Position numbers and translations under genes: made by a program
The notes under the pieces: generated by a model
Databases searched by the model: none
What the model was told of the DNA's origin: nothing
What the model saw: only the letters and a program-made list of their open reading frames with translations
In this document: piece by piece, positions 37,427 through 47,174 of the stretch
How positions within the stretch are numbered: position 1 is the first letter of the stretch
How the letters are laid out: the number at the start of each line of letters is the position of its first letter
Assembly (NCBI GenBank): GCA_021108035.1
Contig: JAIORQ010000061.1
Span: 1 to 51,208, forward strand
DNA length: 51,208 bases
Source: Bacteroidales bacterium
GTDB taxonomy: Bacteria; Bacteroidota; Bacteroidia; Bacteroidales; JAADGE01
Reading direction: 5' to 3'

Positions 37427-40400
37427 TTAAAAATCTAAGTTCAAAGATAAATAAAAAATTCGAGGTAAAACTATATCGTTATCAATTCCCCATGCCCAAT
37501 CAAGTCTTATAAAATAGCCAAATACTTTGCTTCTTAAGCCTACACCGTATCCGAAAACAACCGGCCATCTGTTTTTATCAATTATTACAGTAACGGGGCC
37601 TGTTTTCACAGTTTCAGTTCTGTATGCATTTGCTTCATCATTAGGCGTTAATCCTGACCATGCTGAACCGGCATCGGCAAATCCTACTATCTGAAAATTA
37701 TTTAAGAAAGCAGAATTTAAAGGTCTGTTTGCTAAATATCGTATTATCGGAAACCTAATCTCATTATTCATTACAAAAAAGTTAGTACCGTTTCGGGCAT
37801 TTTGAACAAAACCTCTCATATTGGTTGCCACTGCCTGATAAACATAATCTTCCTGTTGATTAATATTCACGCTGTAATCAAATTGCATCTTATTACGATT
37901 TAATACCATCCAATTATCAACTCCTCCCAAATAATATATCAACTTACTTTTTCCAAAAGATGAACTTGCCGCAAAACGACTTGCAAAAATTAAGTTTCTG
38001 TGCAATTTCTTATAAAACCTGAAATCAGCACCCACAACAAACAAATTGGTATATTCTTGATCTACTTCTTGATAATATTCAGCAAACACCTTAAATCTTG
38101 ACCCGTCGTATAAGTTGCTTCCCAGGCTTCTTACATTATCAAAATTATATTCCAATTTTATTCCTGAAAAAAACTGATGAGCTGACGGTTGGGTTAAAGT
38201 CCCCATATCTGTTGATAAGAATACACCTCTGTCATGTCTTAAAATTAGAGTTGCCTTAACCGATGAAACTTGATCAAACGGATATTTCAAAATATACATT
38301 GCCTCATTTGAATATATTTTTCCGTAGAAATAATAGCCCAAAGTATCTTCATATAAATTCTCAAAGGTCTGACGATGATAAATATACTGCTTGTCAATTT
38401 TATGCTTTATATTTTCAAGACTGAATAAATATTCGAAACTGTTGAAATTTACTCCTAATCTAAATCCTCCGGTTATTCTGTAATCCTCAAAAAGATCATA
38501 TACACCTACTTTTGTGAATATATTTAAACCGGGATTAAAATAAAACGCACTTCCTGTGTACGCTTGATAAGAATTGTTTAAAAATCCAAAATCAACTTGT
38601 TGTATGATATGGTTTGTGTAAAAATTTGTTAAGTAGTTAAAAGTAGGCAAAAGCATAACGGAATCGACCTGTTCCGCTATAGTATCAATAATCGGATTTA
38701 TCTCATAATACTTTAATTTTCTCTCTTTTTCAAATATATAATTATTTATATCAACAGGAATACTGTCGGGATGTAATAAGTTGTCAGGCGGGTTATTCTT
38801 TAAACTGTCCAACTTTATTTTTTGCAAGAGAACAGCTTCTTTTTCAACTTGAAAAATACTGTCGGAATAACGCATTTTTTCTGTTAATTTATTCCTGTAA
38901 TATGTAGGAATAACATTATTTACTTTATCTTCAGGAGTAAATAAATAATTATATATGCTGAATCTTTTATCATTAAATAAAATTTCAGATAAAGACCTGT
39001 TTTTTTTATTTATATCATAACTGTTAATATTTGCCGAGTAATCACTAATCAAATAATCTTCTGTGAAATATCTGTAATGAATTGATGTATCTATATAACT
39101 GATAGTACTGTCGTATTTTACAGTTTGTCTGTTAATAATACCGGTTTTATCAGTTAAACTGAAATAAGTATTTTTCTCATACTCACAGGGAGCATCTTCA
39201 TTAAAATAAGGAGTATTTGTTAATCTTTCAATATTTATATCTTTTGTATCAACTCTGTAGATATAGATATCTTTTGGTTTAACGCCTTTAATAACAGGTT
39301 TTAAATTATCACGATCAGAAGAAAAGATAATTTTTCTTGAGTTATCTGCAAATTGCGGATTAAAATCACCGGCTTTATCATTTGTAATCTGATCATAATT
39401 CCCTGCGGATACATTATACAGAAAGATATCAGTTTGTCCGTTAATAACTGCAGAGAGAGCTAATAAAAATCCGTCGTGAGAATATGATGCCGATAAAATC
39501 TTATCAAAAAACATAATGTTTCTTCTTGATAATTTTTTATCATTAATATTGTACATAAACATGCGAAGCCGACCTTGCTCTTCCGTAAAAAAAGTTAATA
39601 TATTGCCGCCGGGATGCCAAGCTGTTACAGGATATGAGTAATCAGCAATTTGATCCAAATTATGTCCTTTCTTTCTGACAGTAATATTTTTATCTTCTTC
39701 ATTATCGTAAATTTTAACTTTATATTTTCCCGATTTATTGGTAACATATGCAATATATCTGTCATCGGGGCTAATCCGAGCATTTTGGTAAACAGTGTTT
39801 TTTTTTCCTCTTACTACTTTATACTTCTCATCAGGCAATTTAAAATCATCATCAAATTTTTCAAATCTTTCCTTATAAAAATCTTTCCAAATCGGTGAAA
39901 TATCTTTAACAGAAAGGCCTAATACATATTTAAATCCGCTGTCAGAATTTTTATTTATACGAGTCATGTATATAATGTTAGGAATCACATCTTTTCCGTA
40001 TGACTCACCTATAAAATACCAAAATGAATGACCGGCATATTTTGCATCATCTCCTGTTAAATGATTTATTTTTTTATACTTCCCGCTTAAAAAACCGTCT
40101 TTAATTCTGTTTTCAATTTCAAAACTCCATTCTTCACTCAAGTAACTTATTAAACCTGCACGGAACCATTCCGGAAGTTCAATTAATGTAGAATTTGTAA
40201 ACTTTTTACTGTAACTTCCGCTGTATAACATATCATTAATCAGCACTTGTGTAATACCTCCGGTAATTTGTTTATTAAGACTTTGTTCATCTCCTTCGTA
40301 ATAAACAAATATTTTATTATCAATTATTCTTGTAACACCTCCGATATTTGAGTTCTCATTTCCTGAATCATATCCTATATTGCTTTCTCTGAAATCTGAT

Positions 40401-40699
40401 AATCTTTTATAACAAAGAAATATTAGGCGTTGTTGCAGTCCGTAACCAAAAAAGTTTTCTATTTCCGGAATTTTTTCTTCAACTATTGCAGCAACTTCTC
40501 TGCTTAAACTGTCACCGGACTTATAATAATATGTATCAAATTTTTCATATCTGTGATACTTCCAATATTTATTAATATATTGAACACGATTTTTTCCGAA
40601 TGTCATTTGGTGCCCGTTGTAAAATTGGGCATTAATCCTGCCTGACAACAGAGTAAAAAGGAAAAATAATATATATATATGCTTTATTCTAATTTTCAA
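37427..40699 (-). CDS. PD40/TolB-like propeller protein with peptidase-MA-like N-terminus and C-terminal outer-membrane barrel
   Basis: The 1090-residue protein begins at a TTG (40699); this start is preferred because it yields a complete signal peptide (KHIYILFFLFTLLSG...NAQ), whereas the first ATG lies after it. Residues about 40-290 resemble the metal-less peptidase-MA-like region (LPEWFRAGLISYLSEEW). Residues 295-520 contain PD40/TolB-type blades (ISPDDRYIAYVTNKSGKY, PQFADNSRKIIFSSDRD). From about 690 to the end the sequence is barrel-like (YNFDNVRSLGSNLYDGSRFK, GYGVGLRSKVFGYFIRLDW) and closes LNLDF, similar to BamA/D15-type barrels. Function is unknown. Confidence 0.75.
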   Translation of the reverse strand: MKIRIKHIYILFFLFTLLSGRINAQFYNGHQMTFGKNRVQYINKYWKYHRYEKFDTYYYKSGDSLSREVAAIVEEKIPEIENFFGYGLQQRLIFLCYKRLSDFRESNIGYDSGNENSNIGGVTRIIDNKIFVYYEGDEQSLNKQITGGITQVLINDMLYSGSYSKKFTNSTLIELPEWFRAGLISYLSEEWSFEIENRIKDGFLSGKYKKINHLTGDDAKYAGHSFWYFIGESYGKDVIPNIIYMTRINKNSDSGFKYVLGLSVKDISPIWKDFYKERFEKFDDDFKLPDEKYKVVRGKKNTVYQNARISPDDRYIAYVTNKSGKYKVKIYDNEEDKNITVRKKGHNLDQIADYSYPVTAWHPGGNILTFFTEEQGRLRMFMYNINDKKLSRRNIMFFDKILSASYSHDGFLLALSAVINGQTDIFLYNVSAGNYDQITNDKAGDFNPQFADNSRKIIFSSDRDNLKPVIKGVKPKDIYIYRVDTKDINIERLTNTPYFNEDAPCEYEKNTYFSLTDKTGIINRQTVKYDSTISYIDTSIHYRYFTEDYLISDYSANINSYDINKKNRSLSEILFNDKRFSIYNYLFTPEDKVNNVIPTYYRNKLTEKMRYSDSIFQVEKEAVLLQKIKLDSLKNNPPDNLLHPDSIPVDINNYIFEKERKLKYYEINPIIDTIAEQVDSVMLLPTFNYLTNFYTNHIIQQVDFGFLNNSYQAYTGSAFYFNPGLNIFTKVGVYDLFEDYRITGGFRLGVNFNSFEYLFSLENIKHKIDKQYIYHRQTFENLYEDTLGYYFYGKIYSNEAMYILKYPFDQVSSVKATLILRHDRGVFLSTDMGTLTQPSAHQFFSGIKLEYNFDNVRSLGSNLYDGSRFKVFAEYYQEVDQEYTNLFVVGADFRFYKKLHRNLIFASRFAASSSFGKSKLIYYLGGVDNWMVLNRNKMQFDYSVNINQQEDYVYQAVATNMRGFVQNARNGTNFFVMNNEIRFPIIRYLANRPLNSAFLNNFQIVGFADAGSAWSGLTPNDEANAYRTETVKTGPVTVIIDKNRWPVVFGYGVGLRSKVFGYFIRLDWAWGIDNDIVLPRIFYLSLNLDF

Positions 40700-40815
40700 T
40701 CTTTAATTGTTTATTTTCGCAGATATTATGATAATTTACAAATTTATAAAATATTGTGTATTCATTAGAATAAAACGAAAAAAACTGTTGAAAAGTCTAT
40801 TTTAAAAATATTTCA

Positions 40816-41817
40816 ATGCCTGATAACAGAAAAATTAAACTTATTGATACTGTATTGGGTTACCAATCAAAAAAAAGAGAGAATATTCTTCTTAAAAATT
40901 TAAATATTTCTGCAGAAAGAGGAGAAAATATTGCTTTAATTGGTGTAAACGGTTCCGGAAAAAGTACCTTACTCAGAACACTTGCAAATTTGCAAAATCC
41001 TTTGTCAGGAGACATTTATATTGACAGTATAAAATTAAATAATTATTCTGCTGTTGAATCAGCCAAAAAGCTCTCATTTGTTTCATCAGAAATTATAAGA
41101 ACAAGATTTTTGAAAGTATATGATTTGGTAAGCCTCGGAAGATTCCCCCATCAAAAATTTTCAAACGGAAACTCGGAAGAAGATAATACAATTGTAAGAA
41201 AAGCAATGAATATAACAGGCATTACTGAATTACAAAACAGAAACATAAATGAAATAAGTGACGGGGAAAGGCAAAAAGTGATGATAGCAAGAGCATTAGC
41301 TCAAGATACTGATATTATATTATTAGATGAACCGACAGCATTTCTTGATATATCAAATAAATTTGCTGTATATAATATTCTTTCCAAAACAAGTAACGAA
41401 CAAAATAAAACAATTATTTTTTCTACACATGACCTGAATATTGCATTGAAACATGCTGATAAAATATGGTTAATTAAAGATAAAAAAATATTCGAAGGTG
41501 CTCCTGAAGATTTAATTATTGAAAATGTTTTTCATAAGCTCTTTACTAACGAAAATGTTTATTTTAATAAACTGACTAATGAATTTTCAGTAAAATTCCC
41601 ACAAAAATATCCCGTAAAACTTATTAATAATTCCGATTCAGAATTAATTAAACAAATTACAATTAACGCTTTAAGAAGAAAATTGTATTTTGCTTCCGAT
41701 AAAGACAACATTCCTGAAATAACTATAAATCAAGATAATACATGGAATTTATCAATTAACGAAGAAATATTCTTATTAGATTCAATTTACAAATTATTGA
41801 AACATCTACAGAATTAA
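40816..41817 (+). CDS. ABC transporter ATP-binding protein, FecE/BtuD-like, with C-terminal extension
   Basis: ATPase subunit of an importer of the iron-siderophore/haem/cobalamin type. Of 333 residues, about 1-245 form the nucleotide-binding domain: Walker A GVNGSGKST, Q-loop region around SFVSSEIIRT, signature ISDGERQK (instead of LSGGE), Walker B IILLDEPTAFLD and the switch STHD. Residues 246-333 are an extra domain without a family I recognise. No permease or binding protein is nearby, so it is an orphan subunit whose partners lie elsewhere. A remnant of an outer-membrane protein gene follows directly. Confidence 0.85.
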   Translation: MPDNRKIKLIDTVLGYQSKKRENILLKNLNISAERGENIALIGVNGSGKSTLLRTLANLQNPLSGDIYIDSIKLNNYSAVESAKKLSFVSSEIIRTRFLKVYDLVSLGRFPHQKFSNGNSEEDNTIVRKAMNITGITELQNRNINEISDGERQKVMIARALAQDTDIILLDEPTAFLDISNKFAVYNILSKTSNEQNKTIIFSTHDLNIALKHADKIWLIKDKKIFEGAPEDLIIENVFHKLFTNENVYFNKLTNEFSVKFPQKYPVKLINNSDSELIKQITINALRRKLYFASDKDNIPEITINQDNTWNLSINEEIFLLDSIYKLLKHLQN

Positions 41818-41826
41818 ATATTATGA

Positions 41827-42326
41827 ATTGCTGTAAGAGGTCTTTTTCATTACAGAAAATATGACAGAATTGATATGTATTCAGGTGTCAGGTTTGGTTC
41901 TACAATTTGGAGAAATGATATTAACCCGCATTATTCATCACTTCAACATCATAATGCCACTAACTTTCTGTCTGTCAGCCTAATATGTGTAAATGCACAA
42001 TAAAACTACATACTCAAATTTGGGTGTCGCTTGCAATTATCTTTGTGCATATGCTTCGTTGCAAAACCCTTGAAATATAAAAGATATGTCTGCGGGTTTC
42101 AACGCCTCGCATCTACACAAAGCTAATCGCATGAATTATGCGGGTTAATATAAATGATCCTACAATTCATATAATAGAAGACAGCAAATATTCCAATTTT
42201 ACGTTTTCTCCGCAATTAATTGCATTCGGTATCAGAGGGTATTTTACCGATAATATTGGTGCACACATTGAATTTGCGATCGGTTCCCCTTATTTTTTAG
42301 CAGGAGGAATAAATTTCAGATTCTAA
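41827..42326 (+). pseudogene. Outer-membrane beta-barrel gene remnant, 5'-truncated and split by element B
   Basis: The frame opens after a TGA at 41824 with AVRGLFHYRKYDRIDMYSGV and reads to WRNDIN, where element B enters; without the element it continues INDPTIHIIEDSKYSNF and ends GSPYFLAGGINFRF. Codon phase is regained exactly if the element plus one TTAA copy are removed. The strand pattern and terminal Phe suggest the last strands of an outer-membrane barrel. No N-terminal part or signal peptide is present, so the gene was already broken at its 5' end. About 91 residues can be joined. Confidence 0.8.
41921..42148. mobile_element. MITE-like element B (41925-42144) with TTAA duplications
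   Basis: The 220-bp element starts CCCGCATTATTCAT (41925) and ends ATGAATTATGCGGG (42144), a 14-bp terminal inverted repeat with one mismatch, nearly the same as in element A. TTAA flanks both sides (41921-41924 and 42145-42148). It carries the shared internal hairpin at 42041-42122: outer stem ctttgtg / cacaaag, unpaired GCTTCGTT and GCCTCGCATCT, inner stem aaaccc / gggttt. It interrupts an outer-membrane gene remnant. No transposase is encoded. Confidence 0.8.
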
Positions 42327-42333
42327 TATTTCA

Positions 42334-42364
42334 GACTTTCCAAGTTTTAAATACTTGGAAAGTC
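42334..42364. terminator. Bidirectional hairpin between convergent genes
   Basis: A perfect 11-bp stem gactttccaag / cttggaaagtc with a 9-nt AT loop lies between the end of the barrel remnant (+) and the end of the acetyltransferase-like gene (-). There is no long T run, but position and symmetry fit a shared terminator. Confidence 0.55.
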
Positions 42365-42371
42365 TCGCGGA

Positions 42372-43541
42372 TTAAGACTCATCAAGTGTTGCTCTTTCAA
42401 ACGGGATTGACCTGTCAAATAGATATCTGTATGTTGAGAATGATCTGTATTGTTTTGCTCCCAAATTCTCGCATACTTTTAACATTTTGGGATTAAAATC
42501 ACCTATCCATGTTAAAACTGTATCATTATATCTGTTTAAGGGTACAATATACTCTCCGGCAAATTTTATCATTGCACCTTCAACACCTTTCCCTTGAAAA
42601 TCATGAGCTACTCCAAAAACTAAACCATACATTGTAGTAGGAGTTTTTCTCTGTTTATGCCACATAAATTTTAATTTCCCGATTAAATTCATCCTGCCGT
42701 TCATATGCCTGAAAATTTGATTAAGTTCAGGGAGGTTAAAATACATTCCAACCGGTCTGTCATCATAAAAGGCAAATATTATAATATCCGGATCAATCAC
42801 CGGTTTTATAGATTTCAGCATTTTTATTGCATAGGGCAACTTTATTTTTTTGAAGTTTTTGCGAGTATGTCCCCATCCGTCATTATATACATCAATAAAA
42901 TTTTGGGCAAATTTTTCAAGTTTAACACCTCTGATACTTCTGCATTCAAACTTCGGGTCTTTTCTTAACTCTTCCGATTTCTTTACAAAAATTTCCTGTG
43001 CCGGATCTGACATTAATCGGTAATACATTAATTGATTATAATACACCTCAAACCCGTATGTTTCAAACAACTTTATGTAGTATTCCGGATTGTAGTTCAT
43101 ACCATATGTATTCGGATCTTTGAAGTTCTTTATTAATAAACCCCAAAACTGATCACGTTCTCCGAAATTTATGGGACCGTCCATGGCTTCCATACCTTGA
43201 TCATTCAAGCAAGTTTTTGCTGCATTAAACAGCAAATCTGCTGCTTCTTGTTTATTTATGCATTCAAAATACCCGATGCTTCCTGTTGGTTGTTGGTATT
43301 TTTTAGAATATTTAGGATGAACCCAAGTTGCAATTCTGCCGATTAAATTTCCGGAATCATCTTTCAGTATCCAGCGTTTTGCATTAGTTCCGTCAAAAAA
43401 CTTATTGGTTTTCTGATTAAACTTTTTTTCAATATCCGATTCAATATGCGGAATCCAATTCTGATCATTTTTGTAAATAATTCTCGGAACTATATGAAAT
43501 TCCTTAATTGTTTTTTTATCCGTAACTTCCTTAATTATCAT
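42372..43541 (-). CDS. GNAT-like acetyltransferase family protein
   Basis: The 389-residue soluble protein begins MIIKEVTDKKTIKEFHIVPRIIYKND, a start typical of a large conserved Bacteroidota family distantly related to GNAT acetyltransferases. GNAT-like features include LIGRIATWVHPKY, IGYFECINKQEAADLLF and, in the second half, GVAHDFQGKGVEGAMIKFAGEYIV, similar to the acetyl-CoA-binding loop Q/RxxGxG/A. Two such domains may be present in tandem. Substrate unknown. It converges on the barrel remnant and stands alone. Confidence 0.65.
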   Translation of the reverse strand: MIIKEVTDKKTIKEFHIVPRIIYKNDQNWIPHIESDIEKKFNQKTNKFFDGTNAKRWILKDDSGNLIGRIATWVHPKYSKKYQQPTGSIGYFECINKQEAADLLFNAAKTCLNDQGMEAMDGPINFGERDQFWGLLIKNFKDPNTYGMNYNPEYYIKLFETYGFEVYYNQLMYYRLMSDPAQEIFVKKSEELRKDPKFECRSIRGVKLEKFAQNFIDVYNDGWGHTRKNFKKIKLPYAIKMLKSIKPVIDPDIIIFAFYDDRPVGMYFNLPELNQIFRHMNGRMNLIGKLKFMWHKQRKTPTTMYGLVFGVAHDFQGKGVEGAMIKFAGEYIVPLNRYNDTVLTWIGDFNPKMLKVCENLGAKQYRSFSTYRYLFDRSIPFERATLDES

Positions 43542-43699
43542 AATTCAAAATATTTAAATTATCTTATATAAATTATCTCAACACACAATTTTAACAATTT
43601 TGTTTGAGAAACCAAAAGAAAGTTATCAAAATTATTATGTCGGAAAATTGGCAAGTTATCGAATTGCTTTGGTTAAAAGGTATGTTTTATTAAAATCAT

Positions 43700-45739
43700 T
43701 TAATTATTTTTTATCAAATATTTATTAATAATTTTTTTTAAAGTTTCTTCACTTATAGGTTTTGAAATAAAATCATCACAACCTGCTGAAATTGCTTTTC
43801 CTTTATCTTCTTTTGTTGAATAAGCTGTTTGAGCGACAATTGACAAATCGGGACGAAATTCTTTTATAAGTTTAGTTGCTTCGTGTCCGTTCATTACGGG
43901 CATTTTTATGTCCATTAAAACAAAATCTATTTCGGAATTAGTTTCACACAAATCAACTGCTTCTTTTCCGTTTTTAGAATGAATAATATTGCATTGTATT
44001 TCAATTATATCCTTTAATAATGTTTCAATATACAGATAATTCACTTCTTCATCTTCTACAATCAGTATTGTGTATTTATCCTGTTTTTTCATTATTTTTT
44101 CTTTTTCATTATATAAATTACTTTTTTCAATATATGAATTTACCGGTTTATAAGGAATTGTAATAAAAAATGTTGTGCCTTTACCTTTTTCTGATTTCAG
44201 TGTAATTTTTCCGCCAATTAATTCTGCATTTTCTTTGGCAATAGACAATCCAAGTCCTAATCCGCCGACTTTGCGTGATATTTCTTTTTCTTCTTGCGAA
44301 AAACGTTCAAAAATCGTTTCTTGTTTATCAATATTTATACCTATTCCTGTGTCTTTTACATAGATTTCTATGTTACTTTTTATAAGTTGATAACCAAATT
44401 CAACAAACCCTACATTTGTAAATTTCAAGGCATTTTCCAGCAATTTACTTAATATTTTATTCAGTTTGTCTTCATCTGTATATATAGTGCTTTCCTTGTC
44501 CGAAAGTCCTTTTCGCATATATAAAGGTGTTTCGTTTTCTTTTGCTTTTATGTCAAAAATTGAAAACAATTCTAACAACAAATCATTTAAACAAACATTT
44601 TTGTTTTGAGCCTTTACTTGTTTTGTTCCAAGTTTGGATATTTCTAAAATATCGTCAATAATTTGCAAAAGTTGATTACTGCTGTTTTGAATTAATCTAA
44701 TGTAATATTCTTGCTTTTTGTCTGATAAATCCGATATGTTAAGTAATTCTGAAAATCCCAAAATACCGTTCATGGGGGTTCTGATTTCATGAGACATATT
44801 ATTAATAAATTCGGTTTTTAAACGATCGCTTTCTTCGGCTTTTCCTAAGGCTAAAATAAGTTCTTGGTTTTGTAATTTAAATTCTTCATTCAATAAGGCA
44901 TATTCTTTATTTTGTGCAGCAAGTTGTTCCTCTGCCTGCTTGCGTTCGGTGATGTCTACAATGATCCCTCTCAAACCGACAAGTTTATTATTTTTTATAA
45001 TTGCACTTGAGTATATTAAAATCGGAAATGTGCTTCTGTCTTTTCTCAAAGCAGTATATTCAAAATTTTCAACTTTCTTTCTGTTCAGTACATTTTGTAT
45101 ATTCTCTTTTGCTCTGTCTCTGTCTTCCGGGATTAATGTCTGCAAAACATTAATTCTTTTTTCAAATTCCTCTTGAGAATATCCGAAAGAATCAAATGCC
45201 TGTTTATTTACAAAAGTAAGATTTCCTGAAACATCGATTTCATAAACTATTTGCGGTAAAAGATTTGCCAAATCTCTGAATTTTTGTTCGCTTTCGCGAA
45301 GTTCTTTTTCCATCTGCCTTTCTTTTGTAACAATCCTTGCACATCCCACTGTTCCAATAATTTCATCGTTCCTATCATAAAATGGTGCTTTATAAACATC
45401 AAGGAACAGAAACTCTCCTTTCACATTACCGAACTCATCAAATCTTAGTGGTTTTTTAGTAGATAAAACGGCCAAATCTGAATCGGTACATGTTTTCCCG
45501 AATGTGTGATAGTCAGAATTTTCCGGACAGGATTCTTTTATTCTGTCGGCAAAATACATATCTGTTTTACCTATAGGTTCATCGGTATCTCTTGTATTGA
45601 ACAGTATTTCTGAACAGGCTTTATTAACAAAAAGGTATTTACCCTCAATATCTTTAGTCCATATCAAATCCGGCAAATTATCACTCATTAATCTTATTAT
45701 GGAATATAATTTTTTATATTTTTCTTCACTTTCTCTCAT
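43700..45739 (-). CDS. Hybrid sensor histidine kinase, C-terminal part of a frameshifted gene (PAS-PAS-HisKA-HATPase-REC)
   Basis: The 679-residue frame holds PAS 1 (about 10-140), PAS 2 (150-270), a coiled coil (270-310), HisKA with the phospho-acceptor H317 in FINNMSHEIRTPMNG, and an ATPase domain with N436 (LLENALKF), DTGIGI and GLGLGLS boxes. A receiver domain (about 555-679) carries acidic residues in VEDEE, phospho-acceptor D610 and K660. All catalytic residues are intact. The reading frame extends upstream of the ATG at 45739 without stop, through IQQAREISNRKLAEEA, and joins the PAS-PocR frame at about 45855 after a single-base shift. It is probably one gene of about 1020 codons in the ancestor. 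Confidence 0.85.
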   Translation of the reverse strand: MRESEEKYKKLYSIIRLMSDNLPDLIWTKDIEGKYLFVNKACSEILFNTRDTDEPIGKTDMYFADRIKESCPENSDYHTFGKTCTDSDLAVLSTKKPLRFDEFGNVKGEFLFLDVYKAPFYDRNDEIIGTVGCARIVTKERQMEKELRESEQKFRDLANLLPQIVYEIDVSGNLTFVNKQAFDSFGYSQEEFEKRINVLQTLIPEDRDRAKENIQNVLNRKKVENFEYTALRKDRSTFPILIYSSAIIKNNKLVGLRGIIVDITERKQAEEQLAAQNKEYALLNEEFKLQNQELILALGKAEESDRLKTEFINNMSHEIRTPMNGILGFSELLNISDLSDKKQEYYIRLIQNSSNQLLQIIDDILEISKLGTKQVKAQNKNVCLNDLLLELFSIFDIKAKENETPLYMRKGLSDKESTIYTDEDKLNKILSKLLENALKFTNVGFVEFGYQLIKSNIEIYVKDTGIGINIDKQETIFERFSQEEKEISRKVGGLGLGLSIAKENAELIGGKITLKSEKGKGTTFFITIPYKPVNSYIEKSNLYNEKEKIMKKQDKYTILIVEDEEVNYLYIETLLKDIIEIQCNIIHSKNGKEAVDLCETNSEIDFVLMDIKMPVMNGHEATKLIKEFRPDLSIVAQTAYSTKEDKGKAISAGCDDFISKPISEETLKKIINKYLIKNN

Positions 45740-45828
45740 TGCCTCTTCTGCCAGCTTACGATTAGAGATTTCTCGAGCCTGTTGTATGTTCTGTAATCCC
45801 AGTAAAGCAACATCTTTAGCAATAATAT

Positions 45829-46770
45829 TCAGGAAAGAAACAGCTTGTTTGAATTCAATTTACCGGCTGCCGCAACAAATTCATCTTCATCAATATCAAT
45901 TTCCTTTGCAAAATTTCTTAATTTTTCTTCAGGTATTTTTTTATTCAGTTTCTGCCCTATTCCCCATGTTCCCACATATCTGTCTCCCAGAAAAATTGGT
46001 GTTGCTCCTTCAAATACTTCTTTAAAAACCGTACATTTATCGGTAACAGGAGAACCGCCGGCAATCAGATTAGAAATATTAACCTTTGACTTTTTACATC
46101 TCTGCATTCCTTTTTCTGTGGAACGTATCAAGCTGCAAAAATCACTGTAATTACTCGGTTTTGTAACAGGATTTCCCTTATTATCATAAATAAGAGCAGC
46201 AACATTGTAAGATTCGGCAAAACCATCCTGTAACTCTTGTAAAATATCAACATCAATAATATCTGTTAACTTTAATTTCTCAACTTCACCTATTGGTTGA
46301 GTTAAAGTAATAAGACGGTGTTTTAATACTTCTCTTGCTTGTTTGCGTTCGGTAATATCATTTATCATCACCATTAAAGCAGGTTTGCCGTAATAATTTA
46401 TTAAGATTGCAGAAAATTCAGCAATAATTTCCGAACCGTCCGTTTTTATTAATCGTCCTTCAATAACATTCGACACTTCATTTTGAGTAAAATCAGGTTT
46501 TGAAAAAGCTTTTGTAACTGCTTCCGTTACTTTTACCCGATCTTTGGGGTGCACAAATTCGAGAATATTCTTGCCTAAAAAGTCCGTTTCCGAATTTCCT
46601 CCTGTCAAATCAATTAATGCACGGTTTGCAAAAACAATCTTATTATTAACATGAATTGCAATGCCTACAAATAAACTGTTAACTACATTTTTGTATTGCA
46701 CTTTACTTTCATGTAAATTTTTTTCAAGCCGGTTTACTTTTTTTTGTAATTTTTCAATTGTATTTTCCAT
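45829..46770 (-). CDS. PAS-PocR sensor module, N-terminal part of the frameshifted hybrid kinase
   Basis: The 313-residue frame begins with a coiled coil (1-25), then a PAS domain (about 25-145, ending ITERKQA) and a PocR domain (about 165-310). PocR features are LQDGFAESYNVAALIYD, three cysteines C212, C225 and C246, and GDRYVGTWGIGQ. The frame ends in KLNSNKLFLS, which is not family-like. In the next frame the PocR helix continues FKQAVSFLNIIAKDVALLG into the kinase frame. The breakpoint is near 45852-45860 and is repaired by adding one base. Either the gene is inactivated, or the halves act separately, or it is a sequencing error. Confidence 0.8.
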   Translation of the reverse strand: MENTIEKLQKKVNRLEKNLHESKVQYKNVVNSLFVGIAIHVNNKIVFANRALIDLTGGNSETDFLGKNILEFVHPKDRVKVTEAVTKAFSKPDFTQNEVSNVIEGRLIKTDGSEIIAEFSAILINYYGKPALMVMINDITERKQAREVLKHRLITLTQPIGEVEKLKLTDIIDVDILQELQDGFAESYNVAALIYDNKGNPVTKPSNYSDFCSLIRSTEKGMQRCKKSKVNISNLIAGGSPVTDKCTVFKEVFEGATPIFLGDRYVGTWGIGQKLNKKIPEEKLRNFAKEIDIDEDEFVAAAGKLNSNKLFLS

Positions 46771-47174
46771 AATAATTTTCTTTCAAATTTTAATAATCTC
46801 TCCAATTTCAACAACTATAACCAACTCCGTTCCCTTTTTTGTGTTTAATTTTGTGTCCTTGATATTTTGGCAAATTATATGCTTCTACAATTTCAACTTT
46901 AAAGAAACCATTTAATTAATATTTCTTTCGAAGCATCCATTTTCTCAAAATGCACTGTATGGTACTAAGTGTAATTATTATTAAAATGCAAGCTAATATA
47001 AGAAAAAAAAAAGATTATAACAAGTTATTTTATCTGCCTCTAAGTTTACGAACAGCCTAAGTTAAAGATAAGTTTAATTACAATCTGTACAATTCGGTAA
47101 TTGTATCACCTTTTTTTATTGCTTCTTTCACTAATTATCCGTACTTTTAACATGAAATATAATTTTTTAAACAG
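46771..47174. other. Gene-free spacer upstream of a membrane-protein gene
   Basis: About 400 bp, AT-rich. The only structure I see is a 7-bp stem tacaatt / aattgta with loop cggt (47088-47105) followed by a T run (tcaccttttttt), which may be a terminator on the plus strand. No coding frame or clear promoter box. Confidence 0.4.

Noticed and set aside
42138-42326. A separate 62-residue gene starting at 42138
   Set aside because: Its ATG lies in the terminal repeat of element B; the rest is the end of the interrupted barrel gene.
45597-46150. Plus-strand open frames opposite the kinase gene
   Set aside because: They are antisense to well-defined PAS and PocR domains and show no family features.
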